Assembly (NCBI GenBank): GCA_905221605.1 | Contig: CAJNDS010000195.1 | Location: forward strand, 136,692 to 200,691 | DNA length: 64,000 bases | From: Symbiodinium natans | Lineage: Eukaryota > Sar > Dinophyceae > Suessiales > Symbiodiniaceae | Direction of reading: 5' to 3' | In this document: in pieces, positions 34,772-43,679 of the stretch | How the letters are laid out: each line of letters begins with the position of its first letter | How positions within the stretch are numbered: the first letter of the stretch is position 1 | Program-made: the position numbers and the translations under genes | The notes under the pieces: generated by a model | Database searches by the model: none | What the model saw: the letters and a program-made list of their open reading frames with translations, nothing else | Told to the model about the DNA's origin: nothing

Positions 34772-34861
34772 GATGGTGGCAGGCATGCGCCCTGCACCCG
34801 AGCTCAAGGAACCGAAGGTGGTGAAGCACGACAGGCGCTTTTTGGCTTCGCGGCGTTCAGG
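34772..34861 (+). CDS. Candidate exon (gene 34.7-35.2 kb)
   Basis: A strong 3' splice site, CCGCCCCCCTCAG, precedes it. It reads MVAGMRPAPELKEPKVVKHD then RRFLASRRS and ends TTCAGG|GTTTAGG in phase 2. The intron begins with the telomere-like unit itself. No family recognised. Confidence 0.5.
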
Positions 34862-34962
34862 GTTTAGGTGGGTTTAGGTGGGTTTAGGTGGGTTTAGGTG
34901 GGTTTAGGTGGGTTTAGGTGGGTTTAGGTGGGTTTAGGTGGGTTTAGGTGGGTTTAGGCGGG
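34862..34962. repeat. 10-bp telomere-like repeat GGGTTTAGGT, intron start
   Basis: About ten identical units of GTTTAGGTGG, a 10-bp variant of the G-strand motif. Further degenerate TTTAGGG units follow to 35035, all within the predicted intron 34862-35056. Confidence 0.9.
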
Positions 34963-35056
34963 TTTAGGGTTGAGGGTTCAGGGTTTAGGGTGTAGGGTTG
35001 ATGGTTTAGGGTTGAGGGTTTAGGGTGTTTTGGGGTTTTGGGTCATTTTTGTTCAG

Positions 35057-35162
35057 TACCATCCCAGTAGAGAACCCCTGTATGGCTACCATAACAGCTA
35101 CTCGCAATATTCATTCCACTTCAGCAGGCCCCTCTATTTGGGCCTTCAGCCGTAAACCCTAA
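35057..35162 (+). CDS. Candidate terminal exon (gene 34.7-35.2 kb)
   Basis: Preceded by TCATTTTTGTTCAG. In phase with the exon at 34772 it reads TIPVENPCMATITATRNIHS then TSAGPSIWAFSRKP and stops at TAA (35160-35162). That stop is the first telomere-motif CCCTAA. A second frame (YHPSREPLYGYH...) is also open, so the frame rests on phase agreement. Confidence 0.45.
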
Positions 35163-35264
35163 ACCCTAAACCCCAAGCCCTTAACCAGTTGCGGTACTTA
35201 GACCCTAAACCCTAAACCCTGAGCCCTAAACTCGACACCCTAAGCCCTAAACCCTAAACCCCTA
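35163..35264. repeat. Telomere-motif array, C-strand, target of the copia insertion
   Basis: Degenerate CCCTAAA units. The copia element starts at 35265 with CCCCTA (35259-35264) repeated at its far side. Confidence 0.85.
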
Positions 35265-35517
35265 TGTGAAACCCCTATGCCTAAGCCCGGTCCTGTCGGC
35301 CTAAGCAATGTCGACAGAGGCACCCTGACCTAAGTAACCCTATGGTCTGTCCACAACCCTATGAGGACCCAGCCCTGAATGTAGCCCTCCACTGCACCCC
35401 GTGCAGTTTTGGTCAAGCTCTAGCCTCTCCCTCCCACCTCGGAGCTGTCGGAAGGGCCGGCGAGGATGAAGACATGTTGGACAGCACAAGTGAACATGGG
35501 AACCTGTCGGTTTAACA
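35265..35517 (-). repeat. copia 3' LTR (left)
   Basis: 253 bp, with short inverted termini TGTGAAACC/GGTTTAACA. Matches 43054-43308 with a 2-bp deletion near 35355. Confidence 0.9.
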
Positions 35518-35546
35518 CTCATCGAAAACCAACTTTTTAAGTTTCT

Positions 35547-35790
35547 TCACTTGTGCTCCGGTGAGACTCTGGTTGAGTTCTGGCGTAGCCACTGCAGCGA
35601 CTGTCTCTGCCCCGCTCTATTCTCAAGAACCTTTTGTTCGTCGAATAAGGCATAGTAACCCTCCCGTAGGTGACGTCTTAACTCGGAACTATCCATCACT
35701 TTGGTCAAACAGTCCGCTAACATGGCCTTTGAATGAACCCAGCGCATCTTGCAATTTTCTTGAAGTCTCTCCCTTAGAGCATTCCAACTG
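35547..35790 (-). CDS. copia RNase H C-terminus, frameshifted
   Basis: The end of the RNase H domain lies in a different frame from the RT ORF. LRERLQENCKMRWVHSK followed by AMLADCLTKVMDSSELRRHL is the usual Ty1/copia end (W-x-ADxLTK). The main frame loses this sequence after CSELRTQLEC, so a small indel near 35775-35790 breaks it. Confidence 0.65.
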
Positions 35791-37881
35791 GGTGCGTAGT
35801 TCAGAACACGTAGGTACAGCAGTTTTCGTAGCTATATCGTAAGCGCTCTTACAGTCGGTGACTAACGAAGCTTGAGGCGCGTGGGAAAGGACTTCTTCCG
35901 GATGTGCGATATCAACAGCAGGATTCTTGAACCATTCCCAGAACAACCTGATCCAGGACATTCGGTCTACGGACCCACAGAGAGAAACTACCTCAGCACT
36001 CAATGTACTTCTTACTACCCTGGAGATTTTCTTACTGGACCAGGCCACAGGAATGATCACAGCTTCGCGGTTGGCTAGCATTCGCCAGTCTGTTGCCACC
36101 ACCAGCGTACCCTGATACGAGTTATGGTCTTTCGACGTGGCGAAGGAAGCATCCGAAAAGGTGCAAAACGTAACATGCTGTTCTTGAATTGGCACAACCA
36201 TCAAAGAGATTGGGTGAGCTTTGGCCTCTTGAAGGACACGGTTAGCTTCCAGAAGATGCTGAACCTGGCCCTTGTTGACCCTTGTCTGTAAGTAGCCTAC
36301 CTTTGCAGCTAGGTCGGGTCGAGAATGCACTGCAGCATACTGGAGGCTACCGTTGAGGCGTCTCAGCTCTTTAAGTTCTTCAGGGTTCAACATCGCGGTG
36401 GGATTCACTCTACGCTCTCGGGACACATGTATGGGCACGATCTTCTCTATGTACCTCTCTTGGTCCATTTCAATGCTCCCATCGTCCCATTGGCGAAAAC
36501 GAATCCCGGTGAACGTGAACTCGCCCTCATCATACGACCCAAAGCTGTAGATACCCCGCAACCGATCTATGACCCTCCGAAAATACTCATCACCTCCCCC
36601 AATCCCGTCATCTACGTGTATTCCCAGAACACCATGAACCTGAGCACTACCATCGGCCCTTTGTGAAACGAGGCTGAAAGCGCAGGCATCGAAAGGGCTT
36701 TGCACAAAACCAAGCTCTTCAAGTGTCTTCTTAAATGTCTGAAACCACAAAAACGGAGCATCGATTCTGCCGTAAGCGCCGCCTTCGAGCTGGCATTGTT
36801 CCTGCGCCTGCATGTTGAGAGCTCTTCTTAACTCTTCAGGTGGTCTTATGCCTAGCTTTCTACCATCCCCCTCCCCCTGCAGAAAAGCAGTGGACACATC
36901 GAAGTTGATCAGTTTCCAACGGTTACTGGCCACCTTCTGAAGGATGAGTTGTCGGGCGTCCTTACCTAAAGTAGGAGCGTCATTAGGGATATCAGCAATG
37001 TCTGGGTCTTCAAACCCAAGCACCACTAGCCTAGCTTTGGCCCGTTTCGGCCCTCCATCCTTCTCGGGACCTTTCCATGTGAGAAGCCAGCGGCAACGCA
37101 TGAGTTGACTATCATCAAGGGTTCCCGCAGCTACTTTACGTACAGTCCTGTGGTCAAGCCAGGCTCGAATCTCCTTGCCCTTAGCTTCTACGAACTGTTG
37201 CCTCTCACCCTCGTTCAAGTCCCTCAATCTTACTTCAACTCGTTTCTTGCGTGCCTCGGTGGCTAACATTACAAAATGCAAAGCTTGCTGCGGCGTCGGG
37301 AGGTTTTCGAAAGGCACCTCCGTTTCATGCAAACTGATTTCCCATGCCTGTGACTGTGTGGGATGTGCGAAAAAACACTCACTGTCTCCCAACAAGAGGT
37401 CGTCTTCGTCATCTTCAGGCACAGGAATGTTCGAAGCATCTACCATATCTGTCTCGAGACCTACCGACGGCACAGGTGAGACTTCCATCTCTGGCTGTTC
37501 TCCCTCCGCATTTTCTTCAGGAACTTCAGGAACCGTACCCCCGGCTTCTATCCCAGCTCCTCCTTCTGGGGCTATGGGTCCTAATGGTTCGGGAACATCC
37601 TGCGGAACCTCTCCCTGGCTCTCCACTTCTGCTCGGCTAGGTGTTCCTCCGAGAACAGCAAGGTCGACCACCCTTCCAACCCCTTGACCTACTGCCCCTT
37701 GTGAACTCTCAGCACTGGTCTTTCCCAGCACCCCTTGCCATTCTCTCAAGGACGCGGATCGCAGCTGCTCAGGAGCTGCACGGATCAATTGCCCACAGTG
37801 GCTCACCCACACTACCTTGCTATCCCCACAAATTACCTGACCCGGCCCATACCACCTTCCTTGCTCCGCACGACTCCCGGC
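35689..37881 (-). CDS. copia pol: reverse transcriptase and RNase H
   Basis: In the same frame as gag-IN and separated from it only by a TAA at 37882-37884. It begins with the end of integrase (RWYGPGQVICGDSKVVWVSH), then a Pro/Glu-rich linker, then the copia RT: WLLTWKGPEKDGGPKRAKAR, FDVSTAFLQG (~36890), GGAYGRIDAPFLWF, and catalytic HVDDGIGGGDE (~36610). RNase H starts near 36150 (TFCTFSDASFAT) and includes SLVTDCKSAYD (~35840). The RT motifs are intact. The RNase H tail is out of frame (see 35547-35790). Confidence 0.85.
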   Translation of the reverse strand, partial: AGSRAEQGRWYGPGQVICGDSKVVWVSHCGQLIRAAPEQLRSASLREWQGVLGKTSAESSQGAVGQGVGRVVDLAVLGGTPSRAEVESQGEVPQDVPEPLGPIAPEGGAGIEAGGTVPEVPEENAEGEQPEMEVSPVPSVGLETDMVDASNIPVPEDDEDDLLLGDSECFFAHPTQSQAWEISLHETEVPFENLPTPQQALHFVMLATEARKKRVEVRLRDLNEGERQQFVEAKGKEIRAWLDHRTVRKVAAGTLDDSQLMRCRWLLTWKGPEKDGGPKRAKARLVVLGFEDPDIADIPNDAPTLGKDARQLILQKVASNRWKLINFDVSTAFLQGEGDGRKLGIRPPEELRRALNMQAQEQCQLEGGAYGRIDAPFLWFQTFKKTLEELGFVQSPFDACAFSLVSQRADGSAQVHGVLGIHVDDGIGGGDEYFRRVIDRLRGIYSFGSYDEGEFTFTGIRFRQWDDGSIEMDQERYIEKIVPIHVSRERRVNPTAMLNPEELKELRRLNGSLQYAAVHSRPDLAAKVGYLQTRVNKGQVQHLLEANRVLQEAKAHPISLMVVPIQEQHVTFCTFSDASFATSKDHNSYQGTLVVATDWRMLANREAVIIPVAWSSKKISRVVRSTLSAEVVSLCGSVDRMSWIRLFWEWFKNPAVDIAHPEEVLSHAPQASLVTDCKSAYDIATKTAVPTCSELRTQLECSKGETSRKLQDALGSFKGHVSGLFDQSDG

Positions 37882-40800
37882 TTAATGTCGGCGCCAGTAC
37901 AGAACCCAATCACCCGGCTCATATCTTTCACAGGGATGCCTCGAACGACGAAGTAGAGCCCTACGGTACGAGTTGTCGTTGTCTGCATGTATGAATGCGA
38001 CTCTGGCCTGTTCACGGCGCTGCAGGTCCCTCCTGAAGGAGACTCCTTCTGGCAGATCACTGTCGGCTAAAGCATGGCACGTGGCACTATTGTCGGAAAT
38101 CAGAGAGGCTGGCAGCCGCGAAAGTTTACCCAGGACTGCCTGTTCAGGTGTGAAGCCCCGGACCCTACTCAAGCTGTTCTTAGCCTGCACTGCCGCTCTC
38201 AGACACCGACGAAAATCTTCGTCGTTCAGGATGGGCTCTTCATGGTCCATTTTAGAAAGCATGCTCTTCAGTATCCTACCATGAGCTTCCGTCCTACCGA
38301 GTTGCCAATGAGCCTCTCCCGCAGAAACATTGGTGCACACACCTACAGTTTGCAGCTTTAGACGCCAGTAATCACTGTTGTACTCCCCTGCTGGATCTAC
38401 ATACAAAGTTTGACAAGGCCCTGCCCACTGAAACCAATGATCCGATAGGAACTCCCATTGTTCTTCTGGCGTCCTACCTACTCCACTGGCTTGTTGAAAC
38501 AGTGTGCCCTCATCGACAATGTGCGTAAACAGAAACTTCTTCCCCCCGCTATTGGTCCAGTACGCAACATCCATACCTATTGTGTCGTTAAAATCTCGAT
38601 GCGTGTGAATTGTCGCCGGCCTAGCTAACTTTTGGGTGGGAACCGTTTCCAAGCACGTACTGCAAGAGTAGTCGCGAGCACCCTGGATGAGCGCCGGCTC
38701 GGCTTTTCGTTCTTGCAGGAATCTGACAAACGTCTCAGTGCATGGATGACCCAAATTGTTATGGAGCCTAACTAACTCCCTCTTCTCGGACTCCCCTAAA
38801 GCGAAGTACCCCGGCCCGTGCCTAGGAACCGACCGTGGAGGGTAGCCCTGAATGAGCGGTCCATCCTCAGCATCCGAGCGCGTTGTCGGCACATCTGTTG
38901 TTGTTGAGGTATTTTCAGGGTTTTGGGGTGCTTCGGGATTTTGGTCTACTCTTAAGGGCATCTGCTGATTCCGGGCTTCTTCTGCTCGAAGACCCCTGAA
39001 ACTCCGCAACCTTTCAGGTGACATGCCGTAAGCTGTGAGACTGAGTTTTGCAGGAATGCCTTTACGCATCTGTTTATATCGTGGAACCTGGGACCAATCC
39101 TCTATCTCACCATCCATAGCTATTTCACCACCAACCCTTTTTACCACAACCGTCTGACGTAAAGGCATGTCCCGCGGCATTCCCTCCACACAAGGTGGCT
39201 GTATCCGGTTGGTGCCTCGACAGCAGACGACATGTTGCACAACAATCTGTGGAAGCAGTGCTTGAACTTGTTGGACTACCGGGTCCCCTTCTGAAAACCC
39301 TACCTTTCCCCCTTTCGGAACCCTCGCGTTAACATCTCGAAAAACTGTATCCCAACTTATCCTAGGAGCCTCGCTTCCAGAGATTGTCGGCCCTGGCTGT
39401 TTTCCAAACAGTCTTCGGCGCTTCAAAACTTGCTGGGCGGCAGTAAAGTCAGAGTTAGAGACTCCCCGCTTTTCAACATTAAACAACAGCTCTTCTAAAG
39501 GCAGAGGAAACCCTAAGTCCTGACCTAGGTGCATGGCTACCCGTTTGGCAAGACGCCTCTCTCGTGGGAACATGCGGTTGCTTCGCCCACTGGGATCTGG
39601 ACCCGCTGTCTGAAAGCGAGTGTCGACACTTTGCTGCAGTCGTCTGGACGTGGTGTACAGTGTGGTGGCTTTGCGGAGATGGTTGTTTCCTGGCGGGGTG
39701 TCTCCCACTTCCAGCTCATGAATCATTCGCAAAGTGCCCTGTTGAACCTCTTGGAGTTGAGGCGCCATTTGCTCAAGGAAACCCTGGCCACACAGGAAAT
39801 GTATGTGCTTGCCTCGTTCTGTTTGGTATCGATAAAGGTCAAGAAGAAACTGTCCTGGCCATGGTGTCTTTTTGCCCTTGTCTGTTTTGTGGTTCCACGG
39901 CTGCTGCAAATCCAACCAGAGATGTGTCGGCTCATACATTGAGATCAGCTTCCAGAGGCGATCATACATACCCCGAGCGCTCCCAAGCTTTGCCGGAGAA
40001 AGTGTTAAAGCTCTCCCGCCACATCTCTGAACGGCTGCGCAAATGGCCCCACTACCGATTTCGATGACATCAAGGGAGGGCAGACGGTGCTGGCACACCG
40101 AATTTCTCACTGCATCACCAAGTTGTTCTTCGATTTGCAGGATGTACTTGTCTATTTGTGCACACATTTGTTGAACCTTGCCATGCCTCCCTTGATTGCT
40201 TGCGTCCGTCTCCATGCTTGGATCAACCCTCACTCCTTGTCGGCATCTTCGATCTCCCGAAGCCTCGTCAGCTCTCTTTCGAGCACGGCCCGGCGCGTCA
40301 TGATCTCCTCCGGCGACATGGCAATGAGCATCTGCGAGCTTGCCCCCGGCTGACTGTTCCTCTTGCTGCCCCGGCTCGGTGCAGCTGTGTGGGATGTGGC
40401 ATCCGGCGAGCAGAGCTTCCACCCATCGCTCTCCTCTCCGTCCATGACGGCTGGACCCTGGGACTTGATGTTCTTTGCCTCCGCCTTGGTCGTGGACCTC
40501 GCCTGCTCCGTCTTGGCCATCTGCTTCAGTCGCATCAGGGCATAGTTCTTGAACGACAGTGCCCATGGGCTGCTGAGAGAAGACTTCCGAGCCATGAGGA
40601 TCGAGTAGGACAGGTCGGTCTCGAACGTTTTCTCGTGACTCTTTCCTTTGTGCTTGCCAGCCGCGATCACCACTTGGCCCCATTCCCGAAGATTCGCAAT
40701 CCCCGGTGGGCGGACAACTTCCACCTCCAAGTACTTTACCATGGTCAGCTGTTCCTCGGCCAAGTGCACATCCTCCTCCGCGGAGAGAGGTTCGTCCAGA

Positions 40801-42957
40801 TTGACCTCGGGCATCTTCTCTTGGAGCTTCTTCACGGACTGCTTGACTGAGGTGGGCATCGCTCGGTTGGAAGCCGCTCGGCGAAGGAGAAGGATATTCG
40901 AAGATTCGTGCTGTCTGCTTGAGCTCAGGCTGCCGTGTTGTGTTCTGTGGTTCCTGGAAACGCTGCTTTGCTGATTCTGGTGGAACGGAAACATCTTCTG
41001 GGGGACTGGGGACTGGACTGTTGGCTGGTGTTCCCGAGGAGGCTTCTGGACGCGGGTGCGCCCCCAGACTGTCAACAACGTAGACAGGAGCCTTCCTGTC
41101 CCCGACGTGAAGGAGATCTGACAGATTGACTATGGATAGGCCTCGCTCATCCCATCTAAGGTCTACCCTCCTAGAACCACCCAGCATTAAATACCCCTCT
41201 TTAACATGAATAACTGCGTCTAGGTCCCTGAGAAGACGATTTGATATCAACAAAGGAGTGTTTCCGGGGATCACCTCAACTCTGACCCATGTGTCTTCTG
41301 AGGTGGGCAGCAGCAGCGCAAATTTTGACGTGAGTGTCCCACTGTTTCCAAAACGGAAGGTGACATCAGAAGCTATCTTCCTTACTCGACCGCGACACTC
41401 TGCAGCAAGACCGCTTATCACTTCTCGAACCCTTTGGTCTCCTAGCACAGTCCTACTGGCCCCTGTATCTAGCACCCCCTCAGTACCTACAGTGGCTACT
41501 AGAATTGCTTCAGGTATTATGGGACTGGGCTTGCTGCGTCTCAAAACTGCCTGCTTCGGCGCGGTTGCCGGCCCTTGCGCCTCAGAAGATGCACCCGGCG
41601 GCGCACAGCTTGGCGTCCTACATGTCCTGTGAATCATTAACAAACGTCGTGCAAGGCAAGACTCGAGAGACAAAGAAGGCCCCACCTTTGGCGCAACCAT
41701 AAAGCAAGTCTCCCCAAAGTCCTGAATTACTCCAGTATTCCCTGTCCCTGTGCTAACCCCTCTCTGTGTCCATGCGCTGTCGTCCTCATCGATGTTGAAG
41801 GGCTCGGAGTCTGGCAGGGTCTGGAGAACCTCCGATTGGAAGGGATCGGTCGGCTGGATCTGGGCAAACAAGGTCGCCTCTGGCTTAGCGTCGTTCTTCG
41901 GGCACTCCCGCTTCCAGTGCCCTTTGGCCCCACATTGTTTGCAGTTGGAGTTGGCGATCCGATCTGCAAGGGAACGTCGACGGCCCCCATCCCAGGAACC
42001 ATAACCCTTGCCTCTCTTCCCGGACTGGCCCTTCCCCTTCATCTTGCCCTTGATGGGCCAGAACCCCCTGGACTTTGCTTTGTCCCGCAGCTTTTGACGA
42101 GCTTCTTGGTACGAGGCAAAGACTGGGGCCAACTCACTCTCCTGCACCGCCTCCACTATCTGATCTTCAAACTCCGTGATGTAGATGGCGTCCTCGTCAT
42201 TGGCCTCAAGGAAGTGAGCCAGGATGAGCTCATCGCTGAGGTCCTCGTCCTGTCCCATCGCCATGTGCACTTCCTCAAAGGTGTCGTCGTCTGTCGTCAT
42301 GTGGATGTCGTAGACCTTGCTTCGATCCATTGCCTTGGCATTTCCCGGGCCACTACGGTTCTGAAAGTCTGTGAAGAACTTGGACCCCAAGAGCCGCACT
42401 GCTCGGACCGTTTCTTGGTACTTCAAGTCGCCCTTGGCTTCCACGATCACACGCTTCTTGTCCTCCGGGGCCAACAAGGAATGACGGAGAAGAACATAGG
42501 CGCGGATCTCTTCAAGGGTCACCCCACGGCTCAAGAGTTCCTCAAAGAAAGCGTCGTGTCTGGCAATGTACGAATCGTTACTCTCGTCCGCCTTCTGTTG
42601 CGTCTGAAAGATGGCCTGCTCAAAGAAGTGGTATCGCTCCTCCACTGTGGTCTTTCCCCAAGACCCGCCCAGCGACTCCACAAGGTACTTCACACCATCA
42701 GGTCCTCGCAACTGCTCGGGCTTGATCCGGCTCACCTTTTGGAAGGCGGCCCCCTCCACCAAGAGGGCTGCCCGGGGAGCCAACAACGACAGATGCTCGG
42801 CTGGCCACAACTCTTTGAGAAAGCGAAGCCGTTGAGAGTACTCGTCCACGCTTGTCACCCCTGGCGTAAACTTCGGGACCTGCTGCCACGGGAGATGGCT
42901 CACACCTCCGGTGGCTCCTGCCGCTGCTTCAGCCGTTCCTTCTGAAGCTTGCGCCAT
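37882..42957 (-). CDS. copia gag-protease-integrase polyprotein
   Basis: 1691 codons from ATG 42957 (MAQASEGTAEAAAGATGG). Gag-like helical region; CCHC knuckle CKQCGAKGHWKRECPKN (~41900-41950); protease VLDTGASRTVLG (~41465). A long middle region follows with a segment DVIEIGSGAICAAVQRCGGR and MYEPTHLWLDLQQPWNH (~39890-40060) that looks like a degenerate methyltransferase fold (inference). Integrase: HHCC (LHNNLGHPC...CSTCLE), catalytic D in GMDVAYW (~38570), D in YVDPAGEYNS (~38395), E in GRTEAHGRILK (~38300). The frame ends RRH-TAA, where related proteins read on (GSRAEQGRWYGPGQ follows in frame), so the stop is a nonsense change or a read-through site. Between 40230 and 40860 another frame looks more protein-like. 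Confidence 0.85.
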   Translation of the reverse strand: MAQASEGTAEAAAGATGGVSHLPWQQVPKFTPGVTSVDEYSQRLRFLKELWPAEHLSLLAPRAALLVEGAAFQKVSRIKPEQLRGPDGVKYLVESLGGSWGKTTVEERYHFFEQAIFQTQQKADESNDSYIARHDAFFEELLSRGVTLEEIRAYVLLRHSLLAPEDKKRVIVEAKGDLKYQETVRAVRLLGSKFFTDFQNRSGPGNAKAMDRSKVYDIHMTTDDDTFEEVHMAMGQDEDLSDELILAHFLEANDEDAIYITEFEDQIVEAVQESELAPVFASYQEARQKLRDKAKSRGFWPIKGKMKGKGQSGKRGKGYGSWDGGRRRSLADRIANSNCKQCGAKGHWKRECPKNDAKPEATLFAQIQPTDPFQSEVLQTLPDSEPFNIDEDDSAWTQRGVSTGTGNTGVIQDFGETCFMVAPKVGPSLSLESCLARRLLMIHRTCRTPSCAPPGASSEAQGPATAPKQAVLRRSKPSPIIPEAILVATVGTEGVLDTGASRTVLGDQRVREVISGLAAECRGRVRKIASDVTFRFGNSGTLTSKFALLLPTSEDTWVRVEVIPGNTPLLISNRLLRDLDAVIHVKEGYLMLGGSRRVDLRWDERGLSIVNLSDLLHVGDRKAPVYVVDSLGAHPRPEASSGTPANSPVPSPPEDVSVPPESAKQRFQEPQNTTRQPELKQTARIFEYPSPSPSGFQPSDAHLSQAVREEAPREDARGQSGRTSLRGGGCALGRGTADHGKVLGGGSCPPTGDCESSGMGPSGDRGWQAQRKESRENVRDRPVLLDPHGSEVFSQQPMGTVVQELCPDATEADGQDGAGEVHDQGGGKEHQVPGSSRHGRRGERWVEALLAGCHIPHSCTEPGQQEEQSAGGKLADAHCHVAGGDHDAPGRARKRADEASGDRRCRQGVRVDPSMETDASNQGRHGKVQQMCAQIDKYILQIEEQLGDAVRNSVCQHRLPSLDVIEIGSGAICAAVQRCGGRALTLSPAKLGSARGMYDRLWKLISMYEPTHLWLDLQQPWNHKTDKGKKTPWPGQFLLDLYRYQTERGKHIHFLCGQGFLEQMAPQLQEVQQGTLRMIHELEVGDTPPGNNHLRKATTLYTTSRRLQQSVDTRFQTAGPDPSGRSNRMFPRERRLAKRVAMHLGQDLGFPLPLEELLFNVEKRGVSNSDFTAAQQVLKRRRLFGKQPGPTISGSEAPRISWDTVFRDVNARVPKGGKVGFSEGDPVVQQVQALLPQIVVQHVVCCRGTNRIQPPCVEGMPRDMPLRQTVVVKRVGGEIAMDGEIEDWSQVPRYKQMRKGIPAKLSLTAYGMSPERLRSFRGLRAEEARNQQMPLRVDQNPEAPQNPENTSTTTDVPTTRSDAEDGPLIQGYPPRSVPRHGPGYFALGESEKRELVRLHNNLGHPCTETFVRFLQERKAEPALIQGARDYSCSTCLETVPTQKLARPATIHTHRDFNDTIGMDVAYWTNSGGKKFLFTHIVDEGTLFQQASGVGRTPEEQWEFLSDHWFQWAGPCQTLYVDPAGEYNSDYWRLKLQTVGVCTNVSAGEAHWQLGRTEAHGRILKSMLSKMDHEEPILNDEDFRRCLRAAVQAKNSLSRVRGFTPEQAVLGKLSRLPASLISDNSATCHALADSDLPEGVSFRRDLQRREQARVAFIHADNDNSYRRALLRRSRHPCERYEPGDWVLYWRRH
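40230..40859 (-). CDS. Nested ORF in copia element (+1 frame)
   Basis: 209 codons with its own ATG (MPTSVKQSVKKLQEKMPEVN), inside the open gag-pol frame. Composition is normal: an acidic helix (SAEEDVHLAEEQLTMVKYLE), then WGQVVIAAGKHKGKSHEKTF and further, resembling small GKHKG-type domains known from phage and plastid proteins. The surrounding frame here is Gly/Arg/His-rich and looks like a shadow. It is either an extra protein or a frame-displaced polyprotein segment. Confidence 0.5.
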   Translation of the reverse strand: MPTSVKQSVKKLQEKMPEVNLDEPLSAEEDVHLAEEQLTMVKYLEVEVVRPPGIANLREWGQVVIAAGKHKGKSHEKTFETDLSYSILMARKSSLSSPWALSFKNYALMRLKQMAKTEQARSTTKAEAKNIKSQGPAVMDGEESDGWKLCSPDATSHTAAPSRGSKRNSQPGASSQMLIAMSPEEIMTRRAVLERELTRLREIEDADKE

Positions 42958-43039
42958 GGCGCCGCGCCACTCCCATCAACAAAAACTCCCTGGAACCCCC
43001 TGTAAACGTTTACACTAACTCCTAGCTAGCGACAGGCCG

Positions 43040-43053
43040 GGCTCCGCTACCAA
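43040..43053 (-). other. copia primer-binding site (candidate)
   Basis: On the minus strand TTGGTAGCGGAGCC follows the 5' LTR directly. Its complement ends in CTACCA, like a tRNA 3' end. The same sequence lies next to the 5' LTR of the small element at 54974-56376. The tRNA is not identified. Confidence 0.55.
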
Positions 43054-43308
43054 TGTGAAACCCCTATGCCTAAGCCCGGTCCTGTCGGCCTAAGCAATGT
43101 CGACAGAGGCACCCTGACCTAAGTAACCCTATGGTCTGTCCACAGACCCCTATGAGGACCCAGCCCTGCATGTAGCCCTCCACTGCACCCCGTGCAGTTT
43201 TGGTCAAGCTCTAGCCTCTCCCTCCCACCTCGGAGCTGTCGGAAGGGCCGGCGAGGATGAAGACATGTTGGACAGCACAAGTGAACATGGGAACCTGTCG
43301 GTTTAACA
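43054..43308 (-). repeat. copia 5' LTR (right)
   Basis: 255 bp, near-identical to 35265-35517. Followed by CCCCTA, matching the left flank. Confidence 0.9.
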
Positions 43309-43425
43309 CCCCTAAACCCTAAACCCTAAACCCTAAACCCTAAACCCTAAACCCTAAACCCTAAACCCTAAACCCTAAACCCTAAACCCTAAACCCTAAA
43401 CCCTAAACCCTAGACCCTGGGCTTT
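43309..43425. repeat. Telomere-motif array, C-strand
   Basis: About 16 CCCTAAA units directly at the copia 5' LTR edge. Confidence 0.95.
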
Positions 43426-43441
43426 TGGTGCTTAATTGCAG

Positions 43442-43493
43442 AGCCGGGGCTGTTGAGCCGGACCCCTGCATGGCACCTCAAGCCCTAGCTTAG
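43442..43493 (+). CDS. Candidate terminal exon
   Basis: Follows GGTGCTTAATTGCAG. Reads AGAVEPDPCMAPQALA then TAG (43491-43493). A GTTTAGGG unit begins three bases after the stop. Confidence 0.35.
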
Positions 43494-43575
43494 AGGTTTA
43501 GGGTTTAGGGTTTAGGGTTTAGGGTTTAGGGTTTAGGGTTTAGGGTTTAGGGTTTAGGGTTTAGGGTTTAGGGTT
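43494..43575. repeat. Telomere-motif array, G-strand
   Basis: About 11 TTTAGGG units; faces the C-strand array at 43309 across ~70 bp. Confidence 0.95.
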
Positions 43576-43596
43576 TTCTTTTTTACTTCTTCGCAG

Positions 43597-43667
43597 AGGA
43601 ATTAGCTAAGCCAAGCGACTGTGGCCTTCCGCTTGCCTTTTGCTCATTTTGGGGTCGTGCTCCATGA
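43597..43667 (+). CDS. Candidate terminal exon
   Basis: A very good 3' splice site precedes it (TTTCTTTTTTACTTCTTCGC then AG). Only one frame is open: ELAKPSDCGLPLAFCSFWGR then AP and TGA (43665-43667). The upstream partner was not found with matching phase. Confidence 0.45.
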
Positions 43668-43679
43668 GCCCTCCATCTT

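Larger units (their letters stand above)
35265..43308 (-). mobile_element. Ty1/copia-type LTR retrotransposon (minus strand)
   Basis: An 8.0-kb element bounded by near-identical LTRs (TGTGAAACC...GGTTTAACA on the plus strand) and flanked by CCCCTA on both sides. Domain order gag, protease, integrase, RT, RNase H on the minus strand defines copia. Coding is interrupted by one in-frame stop and one frameshift. LTR identity is high (a 2-bp indel and very few substitutions seen), so the insertion is recent. Confidence 0.9.
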
